Positions 24,075-32,770 of a DNA stretch of 63,828 nt are shown here, in pieces (position 1 is the stretch's first letter; the number at the start of each line of letters is the position of its first letter). The position numbers were made by a program, and so were the translations under genes. Where the stretch lies: the NCBI GenBank assembly GCA_002309655.1, contig DBXM01000016.1, forward strand, positions 1 to 63,828, in the 5' to 3' direction. Source of the stretch: Mageeibacillus sp. UBA1212 (GTDB taxonomy: Bacteria; Bacillota; Clostridia; UBA1212). Below the pieces are notes generated by a model. The model ran no database searches. It was not told the DNA's origin and was given only the letters and a program-made list of their open reading frames with translations.

Positions 24075-26606
24075 TCAAACAAAGCTGTTTTTCTTTCCGG
24101 CAAACGCGATCGCAACCACGCCCGCGAAAAGCACCACCGCCGCAAACGCGAACGAACCGTAAGCGCCGAAGCAGCCCTTCTTTGCAGGCTGGACCGGACC
24201 GGTCTCGGGCGGTTCCTCGCCCGGGACGCTTGACAGAAGGAACGCGAATCTGCCGCCCGGAGCCGAGTCGCCGTCCGTGTAGAGCGTCAGAATGTCGCCG
24301 TCCGTAAGGTTTGCGTCCGCCCACTTAAACGAGAGCTTGAACTCGTCGCCTTCAGCCCCGACCATGCTTCTCGGAATCGCGATCTGCATCACTTTCCCGT
24401 TCACAGTGTAACGCACGTCGCCGACCTTCTCCCAGTTCCAGCCGCCGGTGCTTCTCTCAAGCGCCAGCGTCGAATCCGTTCCGGTCTCGCGGCCGATAAT
24501 GTACTCGAAGTTCTCCCAGTCGGTCGAGTCTTCAGTGGCTGCCTGCGTGTCGAGAATGAGCCGCATCCAGTTCTCGTCGGTGTAAGGCGTGATGTCGGCG
24601 GCGGTCTCCGCGTAGAAGTAGAGGTTCTCGCTGTCGAACGTGGCCTTGAGCGTCACGAAGTCGTTCCTGATGCCCGGATTCGTGTAGTGAACGCCCTTCA
24701 TGCCGTCGTTGTCACGCACGTAGGTGTTGTTGTAGTAGTGGTTGTAGGTGACGACCGTGTCCTTAGACCAGGCGTCGCCCGGGTTGTTAATATCAATTTG
24801 GGTGGCCTTCGCGTAGGGAGTGGCGGAAGCGCCCTTAAACTTCCTGACGTTGGCGGCGAGCTGGTAGTAATAGTAGTCCTTGAGGTCGCCCTTTGAAGGC
24901 TCGCAGTCGCGGGAGTTCGCGTCGTCGCACTGGTCCGGGAACGCGTTCTTGACGCCGCCCCATTCATCGTATCTGCCGGCGGTCCACTCGTTCCAGCCCG
25001 TTACGAAAATGATGTCGGGGTCCACCGACAGCGCGTAGTTCCACTGCTCCTGGAAGTTGATTCCGTAGTAGTGGGCGTTCTCCATCGACGAAGAACAGAC
25101 CACGTCCTTGCCTCTGTAGGTGTAGGTGTAGCTGAAATCCCTCTGTTCCGAGTAGCCCCTGCCCATGTTGTGGCCGCTGTTCATCGCGGAGAGCTTTCTC
25201 GTCTCGTAGTTCGCGTTCTGGGCCACGCCGACGGTGGTCTGCTCAACCGTTCCGTCCGCTCTCTTATAAAGCGCCTGCGGGTAGATGTGGAGCCAGCCCC
25301 AGTAGTCGTTCGTGTTGTCTTCAAGCCAGTAGCTGGGCTCGCCCTGCCTGAACGTGAAGAAGTTCTTGATGTCGCGCTGCTCGTCGTCGTTCTCGTCGAG
25401 CATTTCCGAGATTCCCATTATCATCGGCTTGCCGTCGAGATAGTACCAGAGGTCCCGGTAAAGACCGTTTTTGTACATCTTGTGGAAGAGCTGTTTGAGC
25501 GACGAGAGCGTGAAGTCCTGATCCCAGAAAGGAAGCATGAACGATACCTTGGGTGTCTTCACGCCTTCCGCGCGGGCCTGCGACCAGACCCTGAGCACGT
25601 TCATGTACTGAGGCGTGAACACGTTGTCGCCGTTGGTGCAGTCGAAGAGCACGAAGTCGATTCCCGCGTCGGCGAGCATTTCAGCGTGCTTTCTGAGAAC
25701 GTAGTCGTCCGACTGCTTATAGTAGCCGAAAACCGGCTCGTTCCACCAGAAGCAGCAGCCTTTATAACTGTCCCAGATCTTGTGGGTGTAGTTGTTGACG
25801 CAGTTGGGGTTTTCCTTGAATATCGCCGTGACGTTGGCGGGTCTGGAATTTCCGGAGAACTGCTCGTGCCAGGTCCAGTAGAAAATGCCCACCGTCTTGT
25901 TTTGCTTCGTGTAGCCGGTCTCGCTGAAGAGAGGAAGCGTCCTGCCCAGACCGTCAACAGCCGTCCACTGCGTGGGGTCTACGCCGAGTTGCACGATCAT
26001 ACTGTCAGCCGCGATTTCGGGCTCCGCGGGCGGATCCAATGCGGGTTCACGCTGCGACGCGGAGATGTTCTTCACGAACGAGCTCTTCGAGGCGGTTGTT
26101 TCAATCTCCATAAAAGGAGTCGCGTCCTTGGCGTAGCCGTCCACGTAGGCCATCACTGTGGCGGAAGCGGGTGTGTACATGTTGAATTTGTAGGAACTGC
26201 CCTCGAGGGTGTAGATCTCCAGATAGTACTCGCCGGCGGGAATTGCGGAGCCGTTCGAAACCGACAGAACGTCGCCCTTGTTCCACTTGGAGTACTCGGT
26301 TTTGGCTACGGGGTCGGCCTTTTTGGAGTCTCTAACCGAGCCTGCCCACTTGTAGAGGCTGACCGAGACCTTCTTGCCGTTAGAAGATATGTTGATCTCG
26401 ATTCCGGCCTTCGTGAATTCCGCACCCGCATTGAACCGGCCGCCGAAAGAGTGGTCCTCGTCGAAGGTAACGGTGGTCTTCTTGGAAGAAGACGAGTCGT
26501 TGTAGAGCTCTATCGTGTTCGCGGCGTGAGACAATCCCGCAAAAGTTGACGCGAGAATTACCGTACAGATTACGACCGCAAATAGTTTTTTGGTGAATGA
26601 AGCCAT
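24075..26606 (-). CDS. Secreted GH99/GH71-like glycosidase, paralogue 2, KKGCF tail
   Basis: 843 aa, same architecture as paralogue 1: signal peptide, N-terminal beta module (VSVSLYKWAGSVRDSKKADP, IPAGEYYLEIY), barrel (VGIFYWTWHEQF, IDFVLFDCTN, VTGWNEWTAGR) and CBM9-like domain (DENWMRLILD, WENFEYIIGRETGT). The tail differs slightly: PAKKGCF, a longer hydrophobic segment, then GKKNSFV. Strong AGGAGG 5 nt before the ATG, and its own promoter at 26675-26704. Probably co-transcribed with paralogue 1. Differences are spread over the whole length, so this is an old duplication rather than a recent copy. Confidence 0.7.
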   Translation of the reverse strand: MASFTKKLFAVVICTVILASTFAGLSHAANTIELYNDSSSSKKTTVTFDEDHSFGGRFNAGAEFTKAGIEINISSNGKKVSVSLYKWAGSVRDSKKADPVAKTEYSKWNKGDVLSVSNGSAIPAGEYYLEIYTLEGSSYKFNMYTPASATVMAYVDGYAKDATPFMEIETTASKSSFVKNISASQREPALDPPAEPEIAADSMIVQLGVDPTQWTAVDGLGRTLPLFSETGYTKQNKTVGIFYWTWHEQFSGNSRPANVTAIFKENPNCVNNYTHKIWDSYKGCCFWWNEPVFGYYKQSDDYVLRKHAEMLADAGIDFVLFDCTNGDNVFTPQYMNVLRVWSQARAEGVKTPKVSFMLPFWDQDFTLSSLKQLFHKMYKNGLYRDLWYYLDGKPMIMGISEMLDENDDEQRDIKNFFTFRQGEPSYWLEDNTNDYWGWLHIYPQALYKRADGTVEQTTVGVAQNANYETRKLSAMNSGHNMGRGYSEQRDFSYTYTYRGKDVVCSSSMENAHYYGINFQEQWNYALSVDPDIIFVTGWNEWTAGRYDEWGGVKNAFPDQCDDANSRDCEPSKGDLKDYYYYQLAANVRKFKGASATPYAKATQIDINNPGDAWSKDTVVTYNHYYNNTYVRDNDGMKGVHYTNPGIRNDFVTLKATFDSENLYFYAETAADITPYTDENWMRLILDTQAATEDSTDWENFEYIIGRETGTDSTLALERSTGGWNWEKVGDVRYTVNGKVMQIAIPRSMVGAEGDEFKLSFKWADANLTDGDILTLYTDGDSAPGGRFAFLLSSVPGEEPPETGPVQPAKKGCFGAYGSFAFAAVVLFAGVVAIAFAGKKNSFV

Positions 26607-26674
26607 TACAACCTCCTGTTTGGAAAAATCAGTAAAATCGGGAACGCTCCGTCCCGGGGCAACTGTTTTTTGTC

Positions 26675-26704
26675 ATTATACCATCAGGGAGCACAGCTTT
26701 TCAA
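26675..26704 (-). promoter_or_regulatory. Promoter of paralogues 2 and 1
   Basis: Minus strand TTGAAA (26699-26704), 18-nt spacer, TATAAT (26675-26680), about 70 nt before the start codon. Confidence 0.7.
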
Positions 26705-26722
26705 GTTTTTTATATAAAGGAA

Positions 26723-26746
26723 GGCGGCCGCGAATCCGCGGCCGCC
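26723..26746 (-). terminator. Terminator after the LamG-like gene
   Basis: Ten-bp stem GGCGGCCGCG/CGCGGCCGCC with a 4-nt loop; on the minus strand followed by a T-rich stretch (TTCCTTTATATAAAAAA). Confidence 0.75.
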
Positions 26747-26771
26747 GCATTACAAAGCAGCTTGTCCGGTT

Positions 26772-28568
26772 TTACTTCTTCTTTTTCATGACGAACGGTA
26801 CCGCCGCCAGCGCGACGATCAGCAGCGTTCCCGAAGCGACCGTACCGCCGCAGCCCTTCTTCTTTGAAGGCTGTTCGGTGGGTTCCGCAGGCGCGTCAGT
26901 TACAGATGGCGCCTCTGTGGGAGCAGCCGGCTCCTCGGTAACAACAGGCTCGTCAGTGGGTTCCGCTGTGGGCTGTTCTTCCGTTGCAGGAGGCTCAGAA
27001 GTTTCGGGAGCAGCGGTCTCTTCCCCGCCTGCCGCCTTTTCTTTCAGCTCGCCGTACTCGATGTAAATGTCGTCGAAAACAAGCTCTCCGCCGGTTCCGT
27101 CAAGGTCGAAGCGGAGCGCCGCAACACCCGCGAATTCCTCGGGGTAGATCGACATGCTGCCCTCGATCATTTGTCCGTCAAGGAAGATTGCGTAGCTGTT
27201 GGTGTCCTTAAAGAAAGCCGCGCCGATCGTGACGAATTTGTCCTTTTCGAACGTTCCAACCGCCTGTCTCGCGGAGTTCAGAATCGCGACCTTTCCGTCA
27301 TTCGAAGGCTCCAACCTGATAACCATACCGCCTCTGTCGGTGCTGTCGGTCACTGTTCCGTCCTCGCTGACGTTGGTCACGCACATGTCGAAGCAACCGG
27401 TGAGGTTCTTAACTTTTACCGAAAAATAGACTAAAATGTCGGCGTCCGGGTCATCCGCGGCGGGAATCATCCAGAACCTCATATCGAGGAAATCCTTCAC
27501 CGCCACCGCGACTCCGTCAAAATCGCGGTCATTGTCCACCGGCATCACGAAGGAGGCCGGATTCACGAACGGAGTTCTCGAAGAGCTCAGGAAAGGCATC
27601 TCCTCAATGTAGCTGAACGTCTGCGATTCCTTGTTAGGCTGCTCGTAGTCCGAGCCCGCGAAGAGTATCTCGAAGTCCTCGAGGTAGTAGTAATCCTCGC
27701 CCTTGAAAGTGTAGAGCTTATCGTTGCCTTCCTCCGGCGAGCCGCTTCCGTAAACCGTCAGCGAGATGTCGTCGAAGTAGACCTCGTTCACGTGACAGCT
27801 GCCCTTCTGGGATTTCGAGATGTCGTTCTCCTCCGCCCAGTCGTGGCAGTCAATGCGGAACGCGGTGATGTTGGTGAGCTTTCCGATGTACTTGTAAGTG
27901 CCAATAAGCTCTCCGTTGATGTAAAGCTTGTACTCGTCGCTTCCCAGCGTGAATACAGTCCTGACCACGTAGTCGGTGTCAGCTTTCAGGAAGTCAGCCG
28001 CCGCAATCGAGCCGCCCTCAGGATTGACGACATAGAGAACGTCCTTTCCTGTCTCATCGTCGGTTCCGGACGAGAAGATGTTCCTGGTGCCGCCGCCGTA
28101 GTCCTCAACCGTCAGCGACTCGGGAATTCCCGCCAGAATCACCGAAAATCCGTAGTTTCCGAGGGCTTTGTATCTGAAACTGAATGTGAAGTCGACCTCC
28201 GAGCCCTCGCCGAACGCGCCGATGTTGAGCCCGGTCACGCGCATGTCAGCAACGCCGCCGTCGTAGCGCATCAGTCTCATCGACTTCGTGCCGCCTACAC
28301 CGTTCGCGCTGATCAACGCCCCGCTCCTCTCGCCGTCGCCGATAAAATCGTTAAAACCCTCTGGTTTGTTGCCCTTGGCGTCGTTAAAAACGTTCTCCTC
28401 TGTAGCCGCATCGGCAGCCGGAAACGACTCGAAATCCTGGGAATAGATCACGGTCCCCGCCTTATCGGCAGCGCCCTCCTCGGCGGAAACGCAAAGCCCG
28501 GCAACCGGGAACGCGATAAAGCACGCCGCGAGAATCAGCGCCGCAACCACAGAAATTCTTTTGTTCAT
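26772..28568 (-). CDS. Secreted double LamG-like protein with KKKGCG tail
   Basis: 598 aa. Signal peptide (1-29), then two concanavalin-like beta-sandwich units, about 35-275 and 290-500. Each opens with an aspartate/phenylalanine strand (VIYSQDFESFP; YYYLEDFEILFAGS) and ends with the Y-x-D-D-I strand (VYFDDISLTVYG; LVFDDIYIEYGE) typical of LamG or DUF1080-like folds. A Pro/Thr/Glu linker (about 510-570), KKKGCG, a hydrophobic segment and KKKK follow. Probably a surface carbohydrate-binding protein. Starts 3 nt after paralogue 3 ends, with GAGGAG upstream, so it is in the same operon. Confidence 0.68.
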   Translation of the reverse strand: MNKRISVVAALILAACFIAFPVAGLCVSAEEGAADKAGTVIYSQDFESFPAADAATEENVFNDAKGNKPEGFNDFIGDGERSGALISANGVGGTKSMRLMRYDGGVADMRVTGLNIGAFGEGSEVDFTFSFRYKALGNYGFSVILAGIPESLTVEDYGGGTRNIFSSGTDDETGKDVLYVVNPEGGSIAAADFLKADTDYVVRTVFTLGSDEYKLYINGELIGTYKYIGKLTNITAFRIDCHDWAEENDISKSQKGSCHVNEVYFDDISLTVYGSGSPEEGNDKLYTFKGEDYYYLEDFEILFAGSDYEQPNKESQTFSYIEEMPFLSSSRTPFVNPASFVMPVDNDRDFDGVAVAVKDFLDMRFWMIPAADDPDADILVYFSVKVKNLTGCFDMCVTNVSEDGTVTDSTDRGGMVIRLEPSNDGKVAILNSARQAVGTFEKDKFVTIGAAFFKDTNSYAIFLDGQMIEGSMSIYPEEFAGVAALRFDLDGTGGELVFDDIYIEYGELKEKAAGGEETAAPETSEPPATEEQPTAEPTDEPVVTEEPAAPTEAPSVTDAPAEPTEQPSKKKGCGGTVASGTLLIVALAAVPFVMKKKK

Positions 28569-28571
28569 TAT

Positions 28572-31121
28572 TCAAAATCTCCTCTCATTTTTTGACAGCG
28601 GCTTTTTAAGCATCAGCAAAAGCGCAGCGCCCATGAACGCCACCATTAGCGGTAACGCGCCGGCACCGGCAAAACTGCCGCAGCCTCTGTCGTTGATTTT
28701 TTTGGTTTTGATATTCGTAAACGAAAACGCGAATCTTCCAACCGGGGCCGAGTCGCCGTCGGTGTAAAGGGTCATAATGTCTCCGTCTTTAAGATTCCCG
28801 TCCGCCCACTTGAAGCCGAGGCTGAACTGCTTCCCTTCAAGTCCGAGCGCCGCCCTGGGAATTTTGATCTGCAGAACGTTCCCGCTTACCGTGTAGGCGA
28901 CGTCCGCCACCTTCTCCCAGTTCCACCCGCCGGTGCTCTTCTCGAGAACGAGCGTTGACGACGTGCCGGTCTCGCGGCCGACGATAAACTCAAAGCCCTC
29001 CCAGTCTTTCGAATCGGCCTCTGCAGGACCTGCGTCTATAATGAGGCGCATCCAGTTCTCGTCGGTGTAAGGCGTTATGTCGTCGGCTGTTTCGGCGTAG
29101 AAATAGAAGTTCTCGCTGTCGTAGGCGGCCTTGAGCGTCTTGAAGTCGTTCCTCGTCTTGTCGTTTATGAGATGCGTTCCGGCGTATCCGTCGGCGTCGT
29201 GCTCATAAGTATTGTTCGTGTAGTGGTTGTACGAAACGACGCCTTTCGAGTTCCAGCCCTCGCCTGTCGAAATGTCTACGCTAACGGTCTTTTCGGCGGA
29301 AACCGGTACCGAAACGCCTTTAAAACGCCTGATATTCGAAACGAGCTGATAGTAGTAGTGGTCCTTGAGGTCGCCCTTGGACGGCTCGATGTCCCTGGAG
29401 TTCTCGTCGTCACACTCGTCCGGGAAGCCGTTGGGCGTTGATCCCCAGACCTCGTTCCTGCCGGCGGTCCATTCGTTCCAGCCTGTCACGAAAATGATCT
29501 CAGGGTCCTGCGCGATCGCGAAGTCCCACTGCTCCTGGAAGTTGATTCCGTAGAGCTTCGAGTTCTCCATTCCCGTCCTGGCGGTAATTTTCTCGCCGCG
29601 GTAAGTATAAGTGTAAGAGTAGTTCGGATCGCGGGAATAGCTCCTGCCCATGTTGTGGGCGTTGTTCATCGAGTCGCACTGCATCGTCTCTGAGTTGGCG
29701 TTCATCGCGATGCCGACCGTCGTCATCTCCACGGTTCCGTCCGGATTTTTGTAGACCGCCTGAGGCGTAATGTGAAGCCAGCCCCAGGTGCCATCGTCGG
29801 AATCACCGCCGAAATACGAAGGATTTCCGGCCTTGAACGTGAAGAAATTCCTCAGCTCGTTGTCCAGCATGTCCTCCGGGCTGAGCCCGCTCGAATGGGC
29901 CATCACCAGCGGCTTCCCCTCCCAGTAGAACCAGAGGTCCTGATAGAGCCCGTCGCGGTAGATCTTCTCGTAGATCTGCGTGAGAGACGACCTGGTGTTC
30001 TCGGTGAAGCCGAACTGCAGCATGAACGCCACCTGCGGCGTGTTGATTCCGTCCTTTCTCGCCTCCGACCAGACCTTGAGCAGCTTCATATATGCGGGCT
30101 CCCAGGTGTAGTCGCCGTTGGTGCAGTCGAAAAGCACGAAGTCGACGCCCGCGTCAGCGAGAAGCTCGGCGTGCTTCCTGAGCACGTATTCGTCAAGCGC
30201 AGTGTAGAAGCCGTAGATCGGCTCGTTCCAGAAAAACGCGACGCCGCCGGTGGGCCACGCCTTGTGGAAGTAGTCGTTCTTCGCCTCGGGGTATTCCTCG
30301 AGAATCGAGTTGACGTTCACGGCGCGGTTGCCGGTGAAGTTGTAGTGCCAGGTCCAGTAGAACATACCGACCTTTTTTTCGCGCTTGTTTCCGGAATCTT
30401 TATACGTGGGGTTAGTCCTCCCGAGACCGTCCTCGTAAATCCACTGTGTGGAGTCGACGGCCTTTTTCGTTACTTCCGAATCCTCCGGATAGACGTACTC
30501 CGGGGGCGGCGAATAATACGGGAAGTCAGTAAGGTTTGAAACGAAACCGAACGGATTTTCGCAGGGCTCGGCGGAAACGATCACTCCCATCGGGCCACCG
30601 GGCGTGAAATAGTCGTTGATGTAGCAGGCCACGCCGCCGTTCGTGGGCTTGAACCAGTACATTTTCAAGTAGGTGTTCGAGTTGTGGATGCGCATCTCGA
30701 GATAGTACTCGCCCGCCGGCAGCACGCCTCCGGGAAGCGTTCCGAAATCCACAAACGCGGGAGTCTCGCGCTCCCATTCGGTCAGCTCGCATTCGAGCAT
30801 TTTCTCGCCCTTGACGGAGTCCCTGGGGTTTTTGTCCCATTTGTAAAGCGAAAATGTCACCGACCTGCCGTTTGGGTTGTCTCTGAACTCAAGGCCCAGC
30901 TTTTTGGTGTCGCAAACCGTCTTGAACTGTATGCCGAGAACGTCGCTCTCGCGCAGGTTTTGCGAGAACTTCTCGTAGTACTTCCCGCTGTTGTAGATGT
31001 CGAAAACGTCGGAGAGAGCGTGCGAAGGCAACGGTCCCGCAGCCGTAAAAATAAGCGTGAACGCCATCAGCAGAGCCGCGGCCGCACCCGTTATTCCAAC
31101 TCTTTTATTTGTTTTGAACAA
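28572..31121 (-). CDS. Secreted GH99/GH71-like glycosidase, paralogue 3, RGCG tail
   Basis: 849 aa, starting at a TTG (31119-31121) with GGAGGG 7 nt upstream. Same order as the other two: signal peptide, N-terminal beta module (FSLYKWDKNPRDSVKGEK, LPAGEYYLEMR), barrel (VGMFYWTWHYNF, VDFVLFDCTN, VTGWNEWTAGR) and CBM9-like domain (DENWMRLIID, WEGFEFIVGRETGT). Points of divergence: the barrel strand reads AFMLQFGFTEN where the others have PFWD, and there is almost no linker, the tail being INDRGCG, hydrophobic segment, then KKPLSKNERRF. It may act on a different substrate. First gene of an operon with the LamG-like gene. Confidence 0.7.
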   Translation of the reverse strand: MFKTNKRVGITGAAAALLMAFTLIFTAAGPLPSHALSDVFDIYNSGKYYEKFSQNLRESDVLGIQFKTVCDTKKLGLEFRDNPNGRSVTFSLYKWDKNPRDSVKGEKMLECELTEWERETPAFVDFGTLPGGVLPAGEYYLEMRIHNSNTYLKMYWFKPTNGGVACYINDYFTPGGPMGVIVSAEPCENPFGFVSNLTDFPYYSPPPEYVYPEDSEVTKKAVDSTQWIYEDGLGRTNPTYKDSGNKREKKVGMFYWTWHYNFTGNRAVNVNSILEEYPEAKNDYFHKAWPTGGVAFFWNEPIYGFYTALDEYVLRKHAELLADAGVDFVLFDCTNGDYTWEPAYMKLLKVWSEARKDGINTPQVAFMLQFGFTENTRSSLTQIYEKIYRDGLYQDLWFYWEGKPLVMAHSSGLSPEDMLDNELRNFFTFKAGNPSYFGGDSDDGTWGWLHITPQAVYKNPDGTVEMTTVGIAMNANSETMQCDSMNNAHNMGRSYSRDPNYSYTYTYRGEKITARTGMENSKLYGINFQEQWDFAIAQDPEIIFVTGWNEWTAGRNEVWGSTPNGFPDECDDENSRDIEPSKGDLKDHYYYQLVSNIRRFKGVSVPVSAEKTVSVDISTGEGWNSKGVVSYNHYTNNTYEHDADGYAGTHLINDKTRNDFKTLKAAYDSENFYFYAETADDITPYTDENWMRLIIDAGPAEADSKDWEGFEFIVGRETGTSSTLVLEKSTGGWNWEKVADVAYTVSGNVLQIKIPRAALGLEGKQFSLGFKWADGNLKDGDIMTLYTDGDSAPVGRFAFSFTNIKTKKINDRGCGSFAGAGALPLMVAFMGAALLLMLKKPLSKNERRF

Positions 31122-31156
31122 TTTTGAGCCCTCCGTCCGGTCTTTAAGATGATACC

Positions 31157-31186
31157 ATTATACACCCGCGCGACTCAGGAAGTCAA
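31157..31186 (-). promoter_or_regulatory. Promoter of paralogue 3 and LamG-like gene
   Basis: Minus strand TTGACT (31181-31186), 18-nt spacer, TATAAT (31157-31162). The sequence CGGGTGTATA is shared with the promoter at 32715-32743. Confidence 0.75.
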
Positions 31187-31214
31187 CTTAAACAACCTTT
31201 GGGCATAAAAAGAA

Positions 31215-31250
31215 CCCGCCCCGCACAGGAGATAGTTCGTGCGGGGCGGG
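31215..31250 (-). terminator. Terminator after the 461-aa surface protein gene
   Basis: Twelve-bp stem CCCGCCCCGCAC/GTGCGGGGCGGG (31215-31226 with 31239-31250), followed on the minus strand by TTCTTTTTATG. Confidence 0.8.
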
Positions 31251-31293
31251 CCGTGATTAAATCACGCTTACCTTATTCTACATGCAATGAGAT

Positions 31294-32679
31294 TCAATTC
31301 TCTTTCTTCTTTACGAAAACGAGCGCAGCCAGAGCAATCACCGCGACAGCGGCACCGCCGCCGATCATCGTCTTGCAGCCGGATTTCTTCTCGGGCTTTC
31401 CGGTCGGGGCCTCGGTGGGCTTGTCAACCGGCGCTTCGGTAGCTTCGGGAGCTTCGGTTACTTCGGGAGCCGCGGTCACTTCGGGAGTGGCGGTAGGCTC
31501 GGCAGTGGGCGTTGCGGTGGGCTTCGCTTCTTCAATCTTGGAGAAGTCGCCGTCGAACGCAAGAGCCGCTTCCTCGCTCTGGAAGAACGCGATCCAGTCG
31601 ATGTCGAACTCGACGTCCTGCTTGGGCGTTCCGTTCAGCGTGTCAAATCTGAAGCCGATCCACTGGTCGCCGTCGAGAGCGTTCTTGACGAACGTCGCGT
31701 TGGAGGTCGGGTCGATAACGACAGTTTGCCAGTCGGGGTTGGACCAGTCGTAACGGATCGCTGCAGAGTAGCCAGCCGTTGCGCCGCCGATGGTCGTAGT
31801 GTACAGGAATGCCTCGCCGGGGCCGGCATTGTAGGAAGGATCACAGACCTTGACTCTCATAGCGAGGATCGGGTATTCCTGGCAGAAAGGCGACTCGTCG
31901 ATGTCGAAGTCGAACATATTCTCGAAAACGACGCTCCAGGTCGGGTCGAACGCGCCGGCAGTCGTCAGAACGTGCATCGTGCCGTCATCATTGACAGTGG
32001 CGGTGACTCCGTTGCCCTCGCCTGTGAAGCTGTCGGGATCCTCTTTGGACATCTTAAAGTACTGCCAGTGAGGAAGCATGCTGTCGCCGCCGAGTCCATT
32101 GTCCTTCTTGTCGAACTTCGGAAGCTCGCCGTAGCGGTTGCCCTCGGGCTCGGTAACGTAGTCAACGTACATTCTGAGGCAGAGCTTGTCGATGAACTCG
32201 CCGTCTCTCAGAACGGCCTGTCCGGGGTATTTAACCTCGCAGGACCAGACGCCAACGCCGGAACCGGCATCGTCTTCAGCGTCGGAAAGCTGGAGATAGT
32301 AGACGCCCGCGGCGAGAGGCTCGGAGAACTCGAATGCGAGGGTCGCGTTGTCCTCATAGTTCTCGAAAACCTGAGGTCCGGCGATAGGGGTGCTCTTAAC
32401 CGTTTTCTCGTAGTCCGTGTCCCACTTCCAAAGCGTGAGCGTGAGGTTGCCGACGTCGTCGGACCAGCTCGGGCAGACGAAACCGATTCTCGTGGTATCG
32501 CCGACTGTGGAGATGACGGAGCCGAGCGTCGAATAGTCGGCGCCGAGCATTCTGATAGGCGTAGTGGCATCCGGCGGGTTAAAGTTGCCGTCGGAGTCTT
32601 CCTGGTTGGCTGCAAACGCGAACGAGAACGACGCGAGCGCCACAAGTATTGCAACAATTATCGCAGTTAATCTTTTCAT
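31294..32679 (-). CDS. Secreted two-domain beta protein with KKSGC tail
   Basis: 461 aa. Signal peptide (1-23); an N-terminal module (about 40-150) with LTLTLWKWDTDYEKTVKSTP and LAAGVYYLQLSD, the same module that opens the three GH99-like proteins; a second beta-sandwich (about 205-375) ending DIDWIAFFQSEEAALAF, similar to the end of the second domain of the 15.7-17.0 kb protein; a long Thr/Ala/Glu/Pro linker (about 385-425); EKKSGCK, hydrophobic segment, KKKEN. AGGAGG lies 10 nt before the ATG. No catalytic motif seen; likely a surface binding protein. Monocistronic, with its own promoter and terminator. Confidence 0.68.
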   Translation of the reverse strand: MKRLTAIIVAILVALASFSFAFAANQEDSDGNFNPPDATTPIRMLGADYSTLGSVISTVGDTTRIGFVCPSWSDDVGNLTLTLWKWDTDYEKTVKSTPIAGPQVFENYEDNATLAFEFSEPLAAGVYYLQLSDAEDDAGSGVGVWSCEVKYPGQAVLRDGEFIDKLCLRMYVDYVTEPEGNRYGELPKFDKKDNGLGGDSMLPHWQYFKMSKEDPDSFTGEGNGVTATVNDDGTMHVLTTAGAFDPTWSVVFENMFDFDIDESPFCQEYPILAMRVKVCDPSYNAGPGEAFLYTTTIGGATAGYSAAIRYDWSNPDWQTVVIDPTSNATFVKNALDGDQWIGFRFDTLNGTPKQDVEFDIDWIAFFQSEEAALAFDGDFSKIEEAKPTATPTAEPTATPEVTAAPEVTEAPEATEAPVDKPTEAPTGKPEKKSGCKTMIGGGAAVAVIALAALVFVKKKEN

Positions 32680-32714
32680 TTACGAAAAACCTCCTGTAAA
32701 AATAGGGTATTTGA

Positions 32715-32743
32715 AGTATACACCCGCCGGAACGGGTTGTCAA
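32715..32743 (-). promoter_or_regulatory. Promoter of the 461-aa surface protein
   Basis: Minus strand TTGACA (32738-32743), 17-nt spacer, TATACT (32715-32720). Confidence 0.78.
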
Positions 32744-32770
32744 CAAAATCCTTATATCAGTCCATTCGAG

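Noticed and set aside
22278..26549. Long plus-strand frames (397 and 492 codons) opposite the GH99-like genes
   Set aside because: Val/Arg/Leu-rich shadow translations caused by high GC at third positions; no ribosome sites or domains.
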